The notes beneath the pieces were generated by a model that saw only the letters and a list, made by a program, of their open reading frames with translations, was not told where the DNA came from and searched no databases. This document shows positions 22,333-31,379 of a stretch of DNA of 34,335 nucleotides, piece after piece. The stretch spans positions 1 through 34,335 of the forward strand of contig VYFG01000099.1 of NCBI GenBank assembly GCA_009842505.1. The letters are read 5' to 3'. Numbering within the stretch: position 1 is the first letter of the stretch; every line of letters begins with the position of its first letter. The translations under genes and the position numbers were made by a program. The stretch is from Gammaproteobacteria bacterium (GTDB lineage Bacteria > Pseudomonadota > Gammaproteobacteria > Arenicellales > Poriferihabitantaceae).

Positions 22333-23655
22333 ATGACGGATGTCACGGACCCTGCAGGTGACCATGTGAACCGGGAGCCGGACGTCCCGCTGCGCCGGCT
22401 GTTCTCCGTGTTCTGGCGCATCGGCATCCTGTCATTCGGCGGTCCGGCGGCGCAGATCGCGCTCATGCACCGCGTTCTGGTGGAGGAGGAGCGGTGGCTC
22501 GATGAGCCAAGGTTCCTCAGTGCGCTCAGCTTCTGCATGCTGTTGCCCGGCCCGGAGGCCATGCAACTGGCGACCTATGCGGGATGGCAGCTCCGTGGTG
22601 TGCCCGGCGGCCTGCTGGCAGGCCTTCTGTTCGTGGTCCCGGGCGCCCTGGTGGTGCTCGGACTGGCAGTGCTTTACATGTCCGTGGGCCATCTGCCGGT
22701 CATGGCGGCGCTGTTTCTGGGAGTCAAGGCCGCGGTGCTGGTCATCGTGGTGGAGGCTTTGCTGAAGGTGGCCAGGAAAGCGCTGCACTCCCCCGTGCAC
22801 TGGTTCATCGCTGGCCTGGCCTTCATGGCGATCTTCTTTCTGACGGTTCCGTTCCCCGGCATTATCCTGGTATCCGGCCTGGTGGGATATTTCCTGTTGG
22901 GCAGTCAGGATGCTGCTCAGTCCGGGACCGGTCGGGGTGGAGGATCGGTATCCGGTACAGCAAGGACGGTGGCGCTGTGGATGGTTGTCTGGTGGACACC
23001 GGTTTTGCTGCTGGCGGCCATTGGCGGCTACGATGTCCTGGTGCAGCTCGGCAACTTTTTCTCCCGTCTCGCGGTGGTCACTTTCGGTGGTGCCTACGCG
23101 GTACTCGCCTACCTGGCCCAGGACGTGGTGACCCATCACGGCTGGTTGACCGCCGGTGAAATGATGGATGGCCTGGGGCTGGCCGAAACCACCCCGGGGC
23201 CGCTGATCCTGGTGACGGAGTTTGTCGGTTATATCGCGGGATACCGGGCAGGCGGGGTGGGCCTAGGCATTGCCGGCGCGCTGGTCACGCTCTGGGTCAC
23301 TTTCGTCCCCTGTTTCCTGTGGATCTTTGCCGGCGCGCCCTTCATCGACCGGCTCACTGCACAGCCGCGGCTGAAAGGCGCCCTCGAATCGATCACGGCA
23401 GCGGTGGTGGGCGTCATTCTCAACCTGTCCATCTGGTTTGGTCTGCATGTCCTGTTCACGGATCTGCCGTCCAGGCAGATCGGCCCGGTCAGGCTGTTGA
23501 TACCGGACTGGTATTCCCTTGACTGGCGGGTTCTGGCCGTTGGCATCGTGAGCGCGGTCATGCTCCTGTGGCGACGGCAGTCACTCATGAGAACCCTGGG
23601 CGTCGCGGCGCTACTGGGCATCGGATTCGGTGCGATGGAACATCTTGCCGGATAG
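22333..23655 (+). CDS. chrA: ChrA-family chromate transporter, two-domain form
   Basis: A 440-residue membrane protein made of two homologous CHR domains. The first has FGGPAAQIALMHR and LPGPEAMQLATYAGW; the second has VTFGGAYAVLAYLAQD and the matching TTPGPLILVTEFVGY. These are the family's FGG and PGP signatures. Long-chain ChrA proteins export chromate by proton exchange; many genomic copies are never tested and may carry another oxyanion such as sulfate. A sulfur-amino-acid gene pair lies convergently downstream, but no direct link is shown. ATG 22333 is followed by a short hydrophilic N-terminus; its ribosome site is poor. Confidence 0.92.
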   Translation: MTDVTDPAGDHVNREPDVPLRRLFSVFWRIGILSFGGPAAQIALMHRVLVEEERWLDEPRFLSALSFCMLLPGPEAMQLATYAGWQLRGVPGGLLAGLLFVVPGALVVLGLAVLYMSVGHLPVMAALFLGVKAAVLVIVVEALLKVARKALHSPVHWFIAGLAFMAIFFLTVPFPGIILVSGLVGYFLLGSQDAAQSGTGRGGGSVSGTARTVALWMVVWWTPVLLLAAIGGYDVLVQLGNFFSRLAVVTFGGAYAVLAYLAQDVVTHHGWLTAGEMMDGLGLAETTPGPLILVTEFVGYIAGYRAGGVGLGIAGALVTLWVTFVPCFLWIFAGAPFIDRLTAQPRLKGALESITAAVVGVILNLSIWFGLHVLFTDLPSRQIGPVRLLIPDWYSLDWRVLAVGIVSAVMLLWRRQSLMRTLGVAALLGIGFGAMEHLAG

Positions 23656-23769
23656 CGGCACCGGCCGGGAGGGGGAAACCCCGGAGACAGGGCACGGCCG
23701 CCGGCATCATGGCGGTTGCCCCGGGCGGGATGGCGGATCCGTTTCCTGTGTCCGCGGGGATTGTACCGG

Positions 23770-25149
23770 TCAGATGTCCGCGATGGACTCCAGCAGGTCG
23801 TGCTGCGTGATGATTCGCGGCAGGCCCTTGTCGTCGCGCACCATGACCGCAGGGTTGTTGCGGTTGATCATGGATGACAGTACATCCAGCGTGGTGTCCG
23901 CCGGCACAAACTGAAACGGCTGCTGCATGACTTCCCTGATGGTTTTCGCTTTCAGGTCCGGCTCCTCAATGAGCTGCTTGAGCAGTTTCGTATCCGAGAG
24001 GCTGCCGACGAATTCCCCTTCACCGTCCACCACCGGCAACTGGGATACGTTGACGGAGGTGAGCAGACCGATGGCATCCGAGACCGTGGCATCCTGGCTG
24101 ATGGTGGTGAGTGCGTCCTCCCCGCTTTGCTTGTCGATGATATGGTGGGCGGAGGAATAGATGCGCTCCTCGTGGAAGCCGTGGTCCTTCATCCAGGTGT
24201 CGCTGTATACCTTGCCGAGGTATCGGGTGCCGTGGTCCGGCAGGATGATGACCATGACGTCGTCCTCCCCGAGGTGGTCCTTCGCCCATTCCATGGCGCC
24301 CCACACGGCGGAGCCGCAGGACCAGCCGACGAACAGTCCCTCCTCCCGGGACAGCCGGCGGGTCATCACGGCGGCATCCTTGTCGGTGACCTTGACGAAA
24401 TGGTCGATGAGCGAAAAGTCCACGTTGGCGGGGAGGATATCCTCGCCGATACCCTCGGTGAGGTAGGGATAGATCTCGTTCTCGTCGAATTCTCCGGTCT
24501 CCTTGTACTTCTTGAAAACGGAGCCGTAGGTGTCGATGCCCACGGTCACGATCTCCGGGTTCTGTTCCTTGAGATACTTGGCAACCCCGCACATGGAGCC
24601 GCCCGTGCCAACTCCAGCGGCATAGTGGGTGATCTTGCCCCCGGTGTCGCGCCAGATTTCCGGGCCCGTGGTTTCGTAGTGGGCCACGGTGTTGGACAGG
24701 TTGTCGTACTGGTTCGGGTAGTAGGAGTTCTCGATTTCCCTGGTGAGCCGGTCGGCGACCGAGTAGTAGGAACGCGGATCTTCCGGGGACACGGCGGTGG
24801 GGCAGACGATCACCTCCGCGCCCATGGAGCGCAGGATATCGATCTTCTCCTGGGACTGCTTGTCCGCGAGGGTGAAGATGCACCGGTACCCCTTGGCGAT
24901 GGCGACCAGGGCGAGGCCCATGCCGGTATTGCCCGACGTGCCCTCGATGATGGTGCCGCCGGGCCGGAGGTCGCCGCGTTTCTCGGCATCCTCGATCATC
25001 TTCACTGCCATGCGGTCCTTCATGGAATTGCCCGGGTTGAAGTATTCCACCTTGGCCAGCACGGTCCCCTTGATTCCCTTGGTGACTGAGTTCAGTTTCA
25101 CCATCGGCGTGTTGCCGATGGTCTCGACGATGGATTCGCAGTATTTCAT
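23770..25149 (-). CDS. cbs: Cystathionine beta-synthase
   Basis: A 459-residue PLP enzyme that condenses serine and homocysteine to cystathionine. The catalytic Lys is Lys44 in NPGNSMKDRMA, and the PLP phosphate loop is EGTSGNTGMGLA; GVGTGGSM follows. Residues about 330-455 are a pair of CBS domains. It begins at the catalytic core (MKYCESIVETIGNTPMVKL), so it lacks the N-terminal heme-binding extension of animal enzymes. An O-acetylserine-dependent role cannot be excluded, though the fused CBS domains favour true cystathionine synthesis. ATG 25149 is preferred because GGAGG lies upstream in the 17-base gap after the gamma-synthase/lyase stop. The pair forms one operon. Confidence 0.92.
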   Translation of the reverse strand: MKYCESIVETIGNTPMVKLNSVTKGIKGTVLAKVEYFNPGNSMKDRMAVKMIEDAEKRGDLRPGGTIIEGTSGNTGMGLALVAIAKGYRCIFTLADKQSQEKIDILRSMGAEVIVCPTAVSPEDPRSYYSVADRLTREIENSYYPNQYDNLSNTVAHYETTGPEIWRDTGGKITHYAAGVGTGGSMCGVAKYLKEQNPEIVTVGIDTYGSVFKKYKETGEFDENEIYPYLTEGIGEDILPANVDFSLIDHFVKVTDKDAAVMTRRLSREEGLFVGWSCGSAVWGAMEWAKDHLGEDDVMVIILPDHGTRYLGKVYSDTWMKDHGFHEERIYSSAHHIIDKQSGEDALTTISQDATVSDAIGLLTSVNVSQLPVVDGEGEFVGSLSDTKLLKQLIEEPDLKAKTIREVMQQPFQFVPADTTLDVLSSMINRNNPAVMVRDDKGLPRIITQHDLLESIADI

Positions 25150-25166
25150 GGCATAACCTCCGGGAA

Positions 25167-26333
25167 TCAAAGCCTGTCCAGGGCCTGCTTGAGATCGGCA
25201 ATCAGGTCGTCGGCGGCCTCGAGTCCCGTGGACAGGCGTACCAGACCATCGGTGATGCCTGCAGCAATTCGCTCCTCCCGCGGCATGTCCGCATGGGTCA
25301 TGGTGACGGAATGGGTGACCAGGGATTCCACCGAGCCGAGATTTTCTGCCAGACTCCAGAGTTCGAGAGTATCCATCAGTTTCTTGCCGGATTCCACGCC
25401 GCCCCTGACCTCGAACCAGAGCATGGAGCCGTAACCGCTGGCCTGCTGGTCGACCAGGGCCTTTTGCGGGAAGGACTCCAGCCCGGGGTAGGCGACCCGT
25501 TCCACCATGGGATGGGTTTCCAGGAACTGGGCCACCCGCATGGCGTTGGCCGACTGGGCCTCCAGCCGGGTACTCATGGTCTTGCAGCCCTGCAGCGTGA
25601 AGAAGGCCACCATGGGCGACATGTTGGAGCCGAGACAGTTGCGCACGAACCGGATGTCCTCCAGCGCCTGTTCGTCCCGGCAGGTGACCGAGCCGCCCAC
25701 GGTGACGTTATGCCCGTCCATGAACTTGGTGGTGCTGTGCCAGGTGATGTCCGCACCCAGCTCCAGCGGCTTCTGGTAGAAGGGCGTCAGGAAAGTGTTG
25801 TCCACCGCATGGGGAATGTCGCGCCCCCGGGCGATTTCCGAGATTGCCGCGATATCGGAGATCTTGAGCGTGGGATTGGCCGGGGTTTCCGTGATGATCA
25901 GACGGGTGTTGTCACGGATGGCGTTGCGGACATTGTCCGGGTCCGACGTGTCGACCATGCTGTAGGTCAGTCCGAAACGGCTCAGGACCCGGGTGGTGAG
26001 CCTGTGGGTGCCGCCATAGACCACGTCGGAGATCACTGCGTGATCGCCGGCGTTGCACAGCGCCATCATCAAGGCGCTGGTGGCCGCCATGCCGGTGGAG
26101 AAACAGGCCGTTCCGATCCCGTTCTCCAGCGAGGTGATGCGGTTTTCCAGGGCCACGACCGTGGGGTTGCCGGAGCGGGTATAGGAATATCCCTTGGCAA
26201 GGTACTCGTCCACGGAATCCTGGACATAGGTGGTGGACTGGTAGATTGGCGTAAGGATGGCTCCAGTCACGGGATCCGGCGCTACGCCGGCATGAACTTC
26301 CCTGGTCTTGAAATCTGCGGTTCTCTCGGTCAT
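25167..26333 (-). CDS. Cystathionine gamma-synthase/lyase family PLP enzyme
   Basis: A 388-residue member of the Cys/Met-metabolism PLP family. SYTRSGNPTVVALE and CFSTGMAAT are typical, and Lys203 in HSTTKFMDGH should bind PLP. The C-terminal SLGSVESLVTHSVTMTHADM equivalent is present (ENLGSVESLVTHS), with the substrate-binding Arg after it. The family includes cystathionine gamma-synthase, gamma-lyase and O-succinylhomoserine sulfhydrylase, which cannot be told apart reliably by eye. Coupled to a cystathionine beta-synthase, a gamma-lyase completing reverse transsulfuration from homocysteine to cysteine is attractive. ATG 26333 (MTERTADFKTREVHAG) is supported by the start of family similarity. 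Confidence 0.9.
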   Translation of the reverse strand: MTERTADFKTREVHAGVAPDPVTGAILTPIYQSTTYVQDSVDEYLAKGYSYTRSGNPTVVALENRITSLENGIGTACFSTGMAATSALMMALCNAGDHAVISDVVYGGTHRLTTRVLSRFGLTYSMVDTSDPDNVRNAIRDNTRLIITETPANPTLKISDIAAISEIARGRDIPHAVDNTFLTPFYQKPLELGADITWHSTTKFMDGHNVTVGGSVTCRDEQALEDIRFVRNCLGSNMSPMVAFFTLQGCKTMSTRLEAQSANAMRVAQFLETHPMVERVAYPGLESFPQKALVDQQASGYGSMLWFEVRGGVESGKKLMDTLELWSLAENLGSVESLVTHSVTMTHADMPREERIAAGITDGLVRLSTGLEAADDLIADLKQALDRL

Positions 26334-26600
26334 GTATCTTTTCCCCGATGGGAATGGTTGGGTGGTGTCGATGCCCACTGAATGCCTATGAACTGCGCCG
26401 CGGACCCGTATTGCGGTGTCCGGTGAATACAGGCAGCTCGAAATTCAGCGTTTCAGGGAACGTGTCTGCTTATCTCCTCCGGGAGACCCGGACTGAGTCA
26501 GGGGTGATTCTGTTCGGGATTGGCCGGCATTTCAACCGTCCCATCGTGGCGGGCGCCGCGGCCGGCTGGGGATTGCGGATCCTGGCGGGCCCATGCCGGT

Positions 26601-27740
26601 TCAGGACAGATTGCGGGGGCGTCCCGTGTTCTGGCTCCCGTACTGCGCTACCGGCTCTCCCAGTTTCGCCAAGTCAGGCGTGATGCCGAGGCCCGGAGCC
26701 CCGGTTACAACGAGGCATCCATCGTCGTGACGAATGCCCGATCCTTCCGTCACGTCCGCCGCCAGCATGTCCTGGCAGCACCAGGTGGCAAGACGGTGTT
26801 CCGCCGGAATGGACTGCGCCAGGTGTACGGCTTCCGCATCCGCCAGTGCGGTGCCGCCGGTTGCCATGACATAGCACTGGATGCCATGGGCAAGTGCCAG
26901 GTCCCTTATCCTTCGTGACTTGGTGAGGCCCCCGCAGCGGTTGAGCTTGATGTTGACCACTTCCGCCAGGCCATCGCCGGCGATACGGATCATGTCCTGG
27001 AGAGTCTCCAGACGTTCATCCACACTGATGGCGCAGCGTGTGAGAGGCCGGATCGCGGCGATGTCGTCCAGGGTTTCGCAGGGCTGCTCCACGGTGATTC
27101 CCAGATCCGCAACCGCGTTCATCACCAGCAGCGCCTCCCGGCGTGTCCAGGCGCGGTTGGCGTCGTACAGAATGCGTTCCCCGGGCCGGCGGTGCATCTC
27201 AAGGAATCGGATACGTTCGATATCCAGGTCCGCATCGGCCCCCACCTTGGCGGAATGCACACGGTATCCGAGCTTACGGTACTCCTCAATCAGGCCGAGC
27301 ATATCCTCGGGGGTTCCCGTGGAAATCGAGGAGGCGATCGGTGTGGGGTCCGGGTGACATCCCCCCAGGAGATCGGCCACGGGCCGGCCGAAAGCCTGTC
27401 CAACGATATCCCAGCAGGCCATGTCGATGGGGGCCTTTGCATAGAGATGCCCCGGAAGACAGAGGTCCATGGCCCGCTCCACCAGCTCTATCCGGCAGGG
27501 ATCCAGGCCAAGCACCGCGGGCGCCAGGGTTTCGATGCCCGCGCGGACGCCGGGACCGTGGGCCGGCAGGTACGTGTGCCCCCAGGGAGTGGCCTCGCCC
27601 CAGCCGGTGATCCCATTGTCCGCCTCCAGGCGCACGAACGTGGCGTCCAGGGCATCGAAGCGCAGCCTCCCGCCGGATAGGCGGTAGGGCTTCTTCAGCG
27701 GAAGTTCCTTCCGCCAGACGGTGATCGCGGAGATTTTCAT
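26601..27740 (-). CDS. Enolase-superfamily enzyme (mandelate racemase/muconate lactonizing type)
   Basis: A 379-residue enolase-superfamily protein. Metal ligands should be Asp193 (YDANRAW), Glu218 (VEQPCE) and Asp241 (SVDE). Lys165 (SAKVG) is the second base of the usual KxK motif, whose first Lys is Ser here, and Lys265 lies in VNIKLNRCGG. Such members racemise, epimerise or dehydrate carboxylates; this arrangement resembles enzymes that act on hydroxyproline and proline-betaine derivatives, but I cannot assign the substrate. Its ATG overlaps the stop of the upstream EamA transporter gene as ATGA, so the transporter may bring in or export the substrate. The missing first Lys may limit it to one stereochemical direction. 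Confidence 0.85.
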   Translation of the reverse strand: MKISAITVWRKELPLKKPYRLSGGRLRFDALDATFVRLEADNGITGWGEATPWGHTYLPAHGPGVRAGIETLAPAVLGLDPCRIELVERAMDLCLPGHLYAKAPIDMACWDIVGQAFGRPVADLLGGCHPDPTPIASSISTGTPEDMLGLIEEYRKLGYRVHSAKVGADADLDIERIRFLEMHRRPGERILYDANRAWTRREALLVMNAVADLGITVEQPCETLDDIAAIRPLTRCAISVDERLETLQDMIRIAGDGLAEVVNIKLNRCGGLTKSRRIRDLALAHGIQCYVMATGGTALADAEAVHLAQSIPAEHRLATWCCQDMLAADVTEGSGIRHDDGCLVVTGAPGLGITPDLAKLGEPVAQYGSQNTGRPRNLS

Positions 27741-28588
27741 GGGTCGACATGGTAACGGATAACGATCACGCCCAGCGCAACCAGGGTGGCCGCGATGATG
27801 CGTTGGCGACCGAAGGGTTCCCTGAGCAGCAGCGTCCCGATCAGGGCAGCAAAGATCACGCTGGTTTCCCGCAGCGATGACACCAGCGCCATGGGTCCGA
27901 GACTCATGGCGTAGATGACGAGACCATAGGCGGCGGAAGAGGCAATTCCGCCGGCCAGTGCATGAGCGCGGTTCCGGGCAAGGAATCCAAGCCACGCCTG
28001 CCGCTGTGTCGCCACGAGCCACAGGCAGATGGGCAGCGCTTCGAAGGCGAACAGCCAGAGGATGTAGGACAGGCTGTTTTCCACTGCCCGCACGCCCATG
28101 CCGTCCGCAACGGTATAGACCGCGATCAGGGCCGCGGTGGCCATCGCCCAGCCAAGGGTCGGAAGCGAGGATTTCACTCTAAGGCCGCCGAAAAGGGCAA
28201 GGGAGAACAGGCCGGCGCTGATCAGGAAGACACCGGCCAGCGCCTTCTCCGAGAGGTGTTCCCCCGCGAACCAAGCCGCACCTCCCGCCACCAGCAGGGG
28301 TGCCGACCCCCGGAACAGCGGATAGACCAGTGACAGGTCACCCTTGCGGTATGCCTGGCCCAGGGTGAAGTAGTAGGCGTTATGTACCAGTACGGATATC
28401 ACGATATAGGGCCAGGCCTCCGCGGGGGGCGGCGGGACCCACCAGACGAGACACAGGCTGATGGCGGCGGCAACCAGGTGGTATGCCGCGATGCTGTAGA
28501 GCGGCGACCCGCCGGATTTTGCCATGGCATTCCAACCCGCGTGCAGCACCGCAGCAAACAGGACCAGTCCGATCAGGGTGGGTGACAT
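27737..28588 (-). CDS. EamA/DMT-family transporter
   Basis: A 283-residue membrane protein with about ten hydrophobic segments in two EamA repeats. The first begins MSPTLIGLVLFAAVLHAGWNA and includes GDLSLVYPLFRGSAPLLVA; the second ends with SLRETSVIFAALIGTLLLREPFGRQR, a common EamA signature. These proteins move amino acids or other metabolites, often as exporters. The substrate is unknown. It overlaps the enolase-superfamily gene by four bases and is the promoter-proximal gene of that pair. ATG 28588 is the natural start, with no plausible extension. Confidence 0.9.
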   Translation of the reverse strand: MSPTLIGLVLFAAVLHAGWNAMAKSGGSPLYSIAAYHLVAAAISLCLVWWVPPPPAEAWPYIVISVLVHNAYYFTLGQAYRKGDLSLVYPLFRGSAPLLVAGGAAWFAGEHLSEKALAGVFLISAGLFSLALFGGLRVKSSLPTLGWAMATAALIAVYTVADGMGVRAVENSLSYILWLFAFEALPICLWLVATQRQAWLGFLARNRAHALAGGIASSAAYGLVIYAMSLGPMALVSSLRETSVIFAALIGTLLLREPFGRQRIIAATLVALGVIVIRYHVDP

Positions 28589-28871
28589 GACGCGTCAGTC
28601 CAGTGGGTGCGGTTGTCCGGGGTTCGTGACGGCTTTTTATTCGACATGCTCGGGCTCATCGAACCCGTGGGCGGCTTCAACGGGACACCGATTCCAGGAT
28701 ACATCCAATCGCGGCCACCGAATGCCCTGGACCCGGAAGGCGGCCATTCCGTCCGGGGGTATGTCGCTGCGCTTGAAATTCCATCAGTGTGTCGGCATAT
28801 GCGGCGGAATCCGGGACCGAATCCGCCGCCAGGGCGGTGTCTGTTCAAGCCCGATCACCAGCGGAAGATGA

Positions 28872-28882
28872 TACATTATGTA
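28872..28882. promoter_or_regulatory. Perfect 11-base palindrome before a flavoprotein start
   Basis: TACATTATGTA (28872-28882) is an exact palindrome around one central base and ends two bases before the ATG. TACATT could also be a -10 hexamer placed so close to the start that the transcript would be nearly leaderless. Either an operator or a promoter element is possible; chance is not excluded. Confidence 0.33.
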
Positions 28883-28884
28883 CC

Positions 28885-30264
28885 ATGAATGAGAATAATG
28901 CGGCGGGCCCGAGAAGGGTCGCCATTATCGGTGGAGGGATCTCGGGCCTTGGCGTGGCCTGGGCGCTGCGCCGGCACCCGGAACTGTATGATTTCCGGCT
29001 CTTCGAGGCGCAGTCCGAGGTCGGAGGCAATGCCATCACGGTCGACATGCCGCAGAACGACGGGACCTCGATTCCGTTCGATATTTCCGTCACCGCGTGC
29101 ATACCCTCGGTATACCACCACATCCTTCTGTTCATGCGGCAACACGGCATCGACCTTGTCGATACCAGGTTCAGCTACAGCGTCAAGTATCGTGGCGGAA
29201 TCTATGCGCACGACTTTGACTCCGATATCAGGAGGCAGCTGCAGCCGGAAATCGAGAGGTTCCAGAAGGTTCTGGGGCGCATGAAGTGGTTTGGCCGGCT
29301 CAACCGGTCCAGGTCCCGGTTGCTCAATGCGCTCAACCCGTTCAACTACGTCAGCATGGGTACGGTACTTAACCTTGGCAGGTTTTCCGGCGATTTCAGG
29401 TACAAGATTCTGAAGCCCATGTTCGTGAACTTCCTGATGGCGACGAATGTGTTCGACATGCCCGCGTCGCTGTTTTCCCGGTACCTGGAATTCTTCGATA
29501 TCGAATCCGCCACCCCGATGCAGACATGGGACCATGGCACGCGGCGCATTTACGAAGAAATGTCGGCCGACTTCCGGGACAGAATCTATCTTGACCGGCC
29601 TGTCCGGAAGGTGTACCGGCGCCCCTCCGGGGTGGTCGTGGAGGATGAAAACGGCGACACGGAGATGTTCGACGACGTCGTCTTCGCCTGCAACGCGAAC
29701 CAGACGCTGATGATCCTGGACAAGCCGACCATCCTGGAGAGCTTCTTGCTTTCCTCGATCCGTTACGAAAGCGAGCTGCACAACCATACGATCGTGCATT
29801 CGGACGCTTCGGTTCTTCCGGACAATGAGGTCAAGCCGCTCGACACCCGGAGCAACCACATCGAGCAGTACGGGGTAAGGCCGGACAATTATGAAATCAC
29901 CTACATCATGCACAACCAGCAGCCATGGGCGAAACGATCGGACCGCCCATGCCTGGTGACCTACAATCCGATCAGTCCCATTGACGAGGGGAAGGTCGTC
30001 AGGAAATGGTGGTTTCAGCACATCGTGCATGATGTGCTCCATATCGCCTTTCTCGTTCACCTGTTCCGCTTCGTCCAGGGCAGAAGGCAGACCTGGCACT
30101 GCGGAGCCCACACGCTGGTCAACAGCCAGGAGACATGTTTCGTGACCGGCCTAGTCACGGCGAGGCAGATCGGGGCGGACTATCCGTTTCAGGACCCTGA
30201 AGCAAGGAAGTGGTTCAACTTCTACGGGCGCACGATGTACGGCTGGCGCTTCAGGAAAGCGTAG
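28885..30264 (+). CDS. FAD/NAD-binding oxidoreductase, COG2907-like (amine-oxidase fold)
   Basis: A 459-residue flavoprotein. The N-terminus VAIIGGGISGLGVAWAL is the FAD-binding GxGxxG (16-21), followed by LFEAQSEVGGNA, the GG-doublet. The C-terminal block WHCGAHTLVNSQETCFVTGL closes the FAD site, as in amine-oxidase-like desaturases and oxidases. The best fit by memory is the COG2907 predicted flavoprotein family, often near cyclopropane fatty acid synthase genes and in photo-oxidative stress regulons; no such partner is present here. Whether it acts on lipids or sterols is open, since it lies far from the sterol cluster. ATG 28885 is chosen over upstream frames because homology begins at once. 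It converges on the TPR gene with a 42-base gap. Confidence 0.8.
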   Translation: MNENNAAGPRRVAIIGGGISGLGVAWALRRHPELYDFRLFEAQSEVGGNAITVDMPQNDGTSIPFDISVTACIPSVYHHILLFMRQHGIDLVDTRFSYSVKYRGGIYAHDFDSDIRRQLQPEIERFQKVLGRMKWFGRLNRSRSRLLNALNPFNYVSMGTVLNLGRFSGDFRYKILKPMFVNFLMATNVFDMPASLFSRYLEFFDIESATPMQTWDHGTRRIYEEMSADFRDRIYLDRPVRKVYRRPSGVVVEDENGDTEMFDDVVFACNANQTLMILDKPTILESFLLSSIRYESELHNHTIVHSDASVLPDNEVKPLDTRSNHIEQYGVRPDNYEITYIMHNQQPWAKRSDRPCLVTYNPISPIDEGKVVRKWWFQHIVHDVLHIAFLVHLFRFVQGRRQTWHCGAHTLVNSQETCFVTGLVTARQIGADYPFQDPEARKWFNFYGRTMYGWRFRKA

Positions 30265-30306
30265 AACCGCGCGTTCATCACCCAGTGCGGACGTGCGCCG
30301 GGCGCG

Positions 30307-31101
30307 TCAACCGCCGGTCGCATCGAGGGTTTCGAGGCGTTCGATCGCTCTGGCGTGGAGAAATTCTTCGTAGGCATCCCTCGCCGGTATGCCGATGGCG
30401 CGATTCAGCATTTCGCGCGCCTTCTCCCGGTGTTTGGTCTTGTCCAGAGCCAGCATTCCCAGGGCGTATTCCAGGGGTCCCGCTTTCGAATCCGGGGCGA
30501 GCTCCAGGGCCCGTTCGAAAGAGGCGAGGGCATCCTTCTTCCGGGCACGGTAGAGGACACGCGCCATGAACGAGCCCAGTGTGCCGACCAGTTCGGCATG
30601 CCACCGGCCGAGGCTGAGATGGGCCGCAGCCAATTCGGGATCGATTCGAAGGGCATTTTCCGCCGACTCGCGTATCTTCTCCGCGTACCCCCGGCCTGCC
30701 GCCCCGAACGCGCCGACCGTCTGCGCGCGTCTGCCGATGGCACGTGCCAGTTGCAGGTGGCCCTCCGCGTTGTCGGGGTCGGAGTCAATAGCCTTTCTCG
30801 CCAGCCCGATGGCACGCTCGAGCAACACGCCTTTCTCGTCGTCCCCCGCGATGTAGTGGGCGTGTATCGACAGCGACTCAGCGGCCAGCGCGAATCCCCG
30901 GGATGTTCCGAGGGCTTCACCGATTCGTGCCGCGTCGGTGAACCGTCCTTCCGCATAGGCTTTCTGGGCTTCGTCAATGGACTGAATCCCGGAAGCGCCG
31001 GCCGATGACGGGACGCCCACCAGGACCAGAATGCAAGAAAGCAACAGGCCGGCCGCATTACCTGGACGAAGCATATCCTGATTGTAATTCGGTAATTCCA
31101 T
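30307..31101 (-). CDS. Secreted tetratricopeptide-repeat protein
   Basis: A 264-residue protein with an N-terminal signal peptide: a basic start and AAGLLLSCILVLVGV, with cleavage plausible near SSAGAS. The mature part is helical with TPR-like repeats, for example ALRIDPELAAAHLSLGRWHAEL and ALELAPDSKAGPLEYALGML. TPRs are scaffold domains, so the function and partners are unknown. Two starts are possible: ATG 31101 (MELPNYNQDML) and ATG 31074 (MLRPGNAAG). The second gives a more usual signal peptide; the first has AGG at better spacing. Its location should be periplasmic. It is divergent from the Fe(II) oxygenase gene. Confidence 0.78.
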   Translation of the reverse strand: MELPNYNQDMLRPGNAAGLLLSCILVLVGVPSSAGASGIQSIDEAQKAYAEGRFTDAARIGEALGTSRGFALAAESLSIHAHYIAGDDEKGVLLERAIGLARKAIDSDPDNAEGHLQLARAIGRRAQTVGAFGAAGRGYAEKIRESAENALRIDPELAAAHLSLGRWHAELVGTLGSFMARVLYRARKKDALASFERALELAPDSKAGPLEYALGMLALDKTKHREKAREMLNRAIGIPARDAYEEFLHARAIERLETLDATGG

Positions 31102-31379
31102 GGTATGTAACCTGCCGGCCCGGCGAATGCAACCGGTGAAACGGTCGCCATCCGGCAACCCGCTTGGATGACGGTTGAGCGCTGCGAGGGCTTGGCCCGG
31201 TGCAGGGCCACCGTCCCGGAAATTCCGCGGTTCATTCGCATACGTTCGGATTCCGTTCATGGCAATGCTACCGGATGGCCCGGTTCCCCATCGCGACCAG
31301 TACCACATGGGGGAGACGGGCATTGGCGGACAGGACCCGGGATACGGTACCATCCGGACCTGTCGAAAAGGACCCCGTC

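Noticed and set aside
24127..25089. Plus-strand frame opposite cystathionine beta-synthase
   Set aside because: It is valine- and glycine-rich antisense sequence without domain features.
28876..30111. Minus-strand frame opposite the COG2907-like flavoprotein
   Set aside because: It has no motif; the plus-strand FAD-binding signature fixes the coding strand.
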